Positions 34,053 through 34,446 of a DNA stretch of 34,446 nucleotides are shown here, one piece after another. The notes under the pieces are model-generated. The model saw only the letters and a list, made by a program, of their open reading frames with translations, had not been told where the DNA came from and made no database searches. The translations under genes and the position numbers were made by a program. Each line of letters opens with the position of its first letter. Position 1 is the first letter of the stretch. This DNA comes from Ignavibacteria bacterium RIFCSPLOWO2_12_FULL_56_21 (lineage in GTDB: Bacteria > Bacteroidota > Ignavibacteria > UBA10030): positions 621 to 35,066 of the forward strand of contig MHAK01000032.1 of assembly GCA_001802945.1 (NCBI GenBank). The letters are read 5' to 3'.

Positions 34053-34446
34053 TCAGCGTTGTTGTTCCTCCGGACGATCCAAGCCGAAATCCGACTCGAA
34101 CCGGTCAAACCCTCTGAGCCAATTTCCCGGCGTAAACTGGCGAAATTGCACTTGGAAGAACATGTTTTCCGTCGGTCGGTAGTTGAGTTGTGCCCTGCTG
34201 AGGCGGAACCCGTTCAATTCGTTGGAATATCGTCCGCCCAAAGAATTGAACGGCGAATGCGTCAAACTCAGGTCAAATTGAACCGACAGCGGGTCCGAAA
34301 TGCGATAGAACATGCTGTTGACATACTCACCGATCGTTAAGCCCCTCCCGCCAAAAGAACTGTACGTCATTGAATAGCTTTGACGCATGTTGAATCGGCT
34401 CGGGTCAAACCATCCGAACATCAATCCGCTCTCCTCGGAGCGCACC
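34053..34446 (-). CDS. Putative outer-membrane or periplasmic protein of unknown function, 5' partial
   Basis: Only the last 131 or so residues are inside the window; the frame runs off the right edge. The sequence is rich in aromatic residues and alternates polar and hydrophobic residues (for example MRQSYSMTYSSFGGRG, FRLSRAQLNYRPTENMFFQVQFRQF), as in beta strands of an outer-membrane barrel. It contains SVQFDLSLTHSPFNSLGG and ends in a Glu/Gln-rich tail. I recognise no named family. Its own terminator follows, so it is probably the end of a separate transcription unit. Confidence 0.6.
   Translation of the reverse strand, partial: VRSEESGLMFGWFDPSRFNMRQSYSMTYSSFGGRGLTIGEYVNSMFYRISDPLSVQFDLSLTHSPFNSLGGRYSNELNGFRLSRAQLNYRPTENMFFQVQFRQFTPGNWLRGFDRFESDFGLDRPEEQQR

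Overview
The window is a 34.4 kb chromosomal segment of a bacterium with fairly high GC (my impression is mid-50s percent). Three features point to the Bacteroidota/Ignavibacteria (FCB) branch. The secreted protein at the left edge ends in an NYPNPFNPTT-type tail typical of type IX secretion cargo in Ignavibacteria, Kryptonia and Calditrichaeota. Release factor 1 carries the GGKGGQ form of its catalytic loop that I associate with Bacteroidota/Chlorobi. The order LytR_C-rsfS-argS and the DUF1385-prfA pair also fit. Genus-level assignment is not possible by reading alone.

Layout. (1) 1-4353, plus strand: 3' part of a giant secreted Asp-box (BNR) protein, closed by an intrinsic terminator. (2) 4508-5815, plus strand: tRNA-Arg(UCG), a purine-rich spacer, a membrane protein holding only a histidine-kinase dimerisation domain, and tadA overlapping it. 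(3) 5749-5855: a symmetrical inverted repeat of four GCCAAG and four CTTGGC hexamers between the convergent tadA and prfA. (4) 5913-31213, minus strand: one unbroken co-directional series of 22 genes. From its 5' end (right) it holds wecB, a polysaccharide export porin, a Wzz-type chain-length protein, an O-antigen ligase/polymerase, an acetyltransferase, a methyltransferase, a flippase, six glycosyltransferases, a second wecB, a WbaP-type initiating phosphoglycosyltransferase, a DPM1-like glycosyltransferase, and a glycosyltransferase fused to a degenerate WbaP-like module. Then come housekeeping-type genes (accA, a hotdog thioesterase, a Trm112-like zinc protein), a second flippase, DUF1385 and prfA. 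(5) 31214-31391: a leader with a perfect -35 hexamer and two perfect hairpins, probably the start of the polysaccharide operon. (6) 31392-34446, minus strand: argS, rsfS, a LytR_C-domain protein, an intrinsic terminator, and a truncated possible outer-membrane protein.

How the genes work together. The large cluster encodes a Wzx/Wzy-type surface polysaccharide pathway. The WbaP homologue would load the first sugar phosphate onto undecaprenyl phosphate. The GT2 and GT4 enzymes would extend the unit, the acetyl- and methyltransferases would decorate it, and a flippase would turn it to the periplasm. Wzy would polymerise it, Wzz set chain length, and the SLBB-domain porin export it. The two WecB epimerases suggest UDP-ManNAc as a precursor. 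No sugar-nucleotide dehydrogenase, dTDP-rhamnose genes or BY-kinase are present, so those functions must lie elsewhere or be absent. Many neighbours share 4-base stop/start overlaps (ATGA, GTGA or TTGA), which supports translational coupling.

There is no CRISPR array, transposase, phage gene or recognised defence system. No stretch longer than 300 bases lacks a gene. The least ordinary items are the GT2/pseudo-WbaP fusion, the HisKA-only membrane protein, the GCCAAG/CTTGGC inverted repeat, and the structured leader of the polysaccharide operon.
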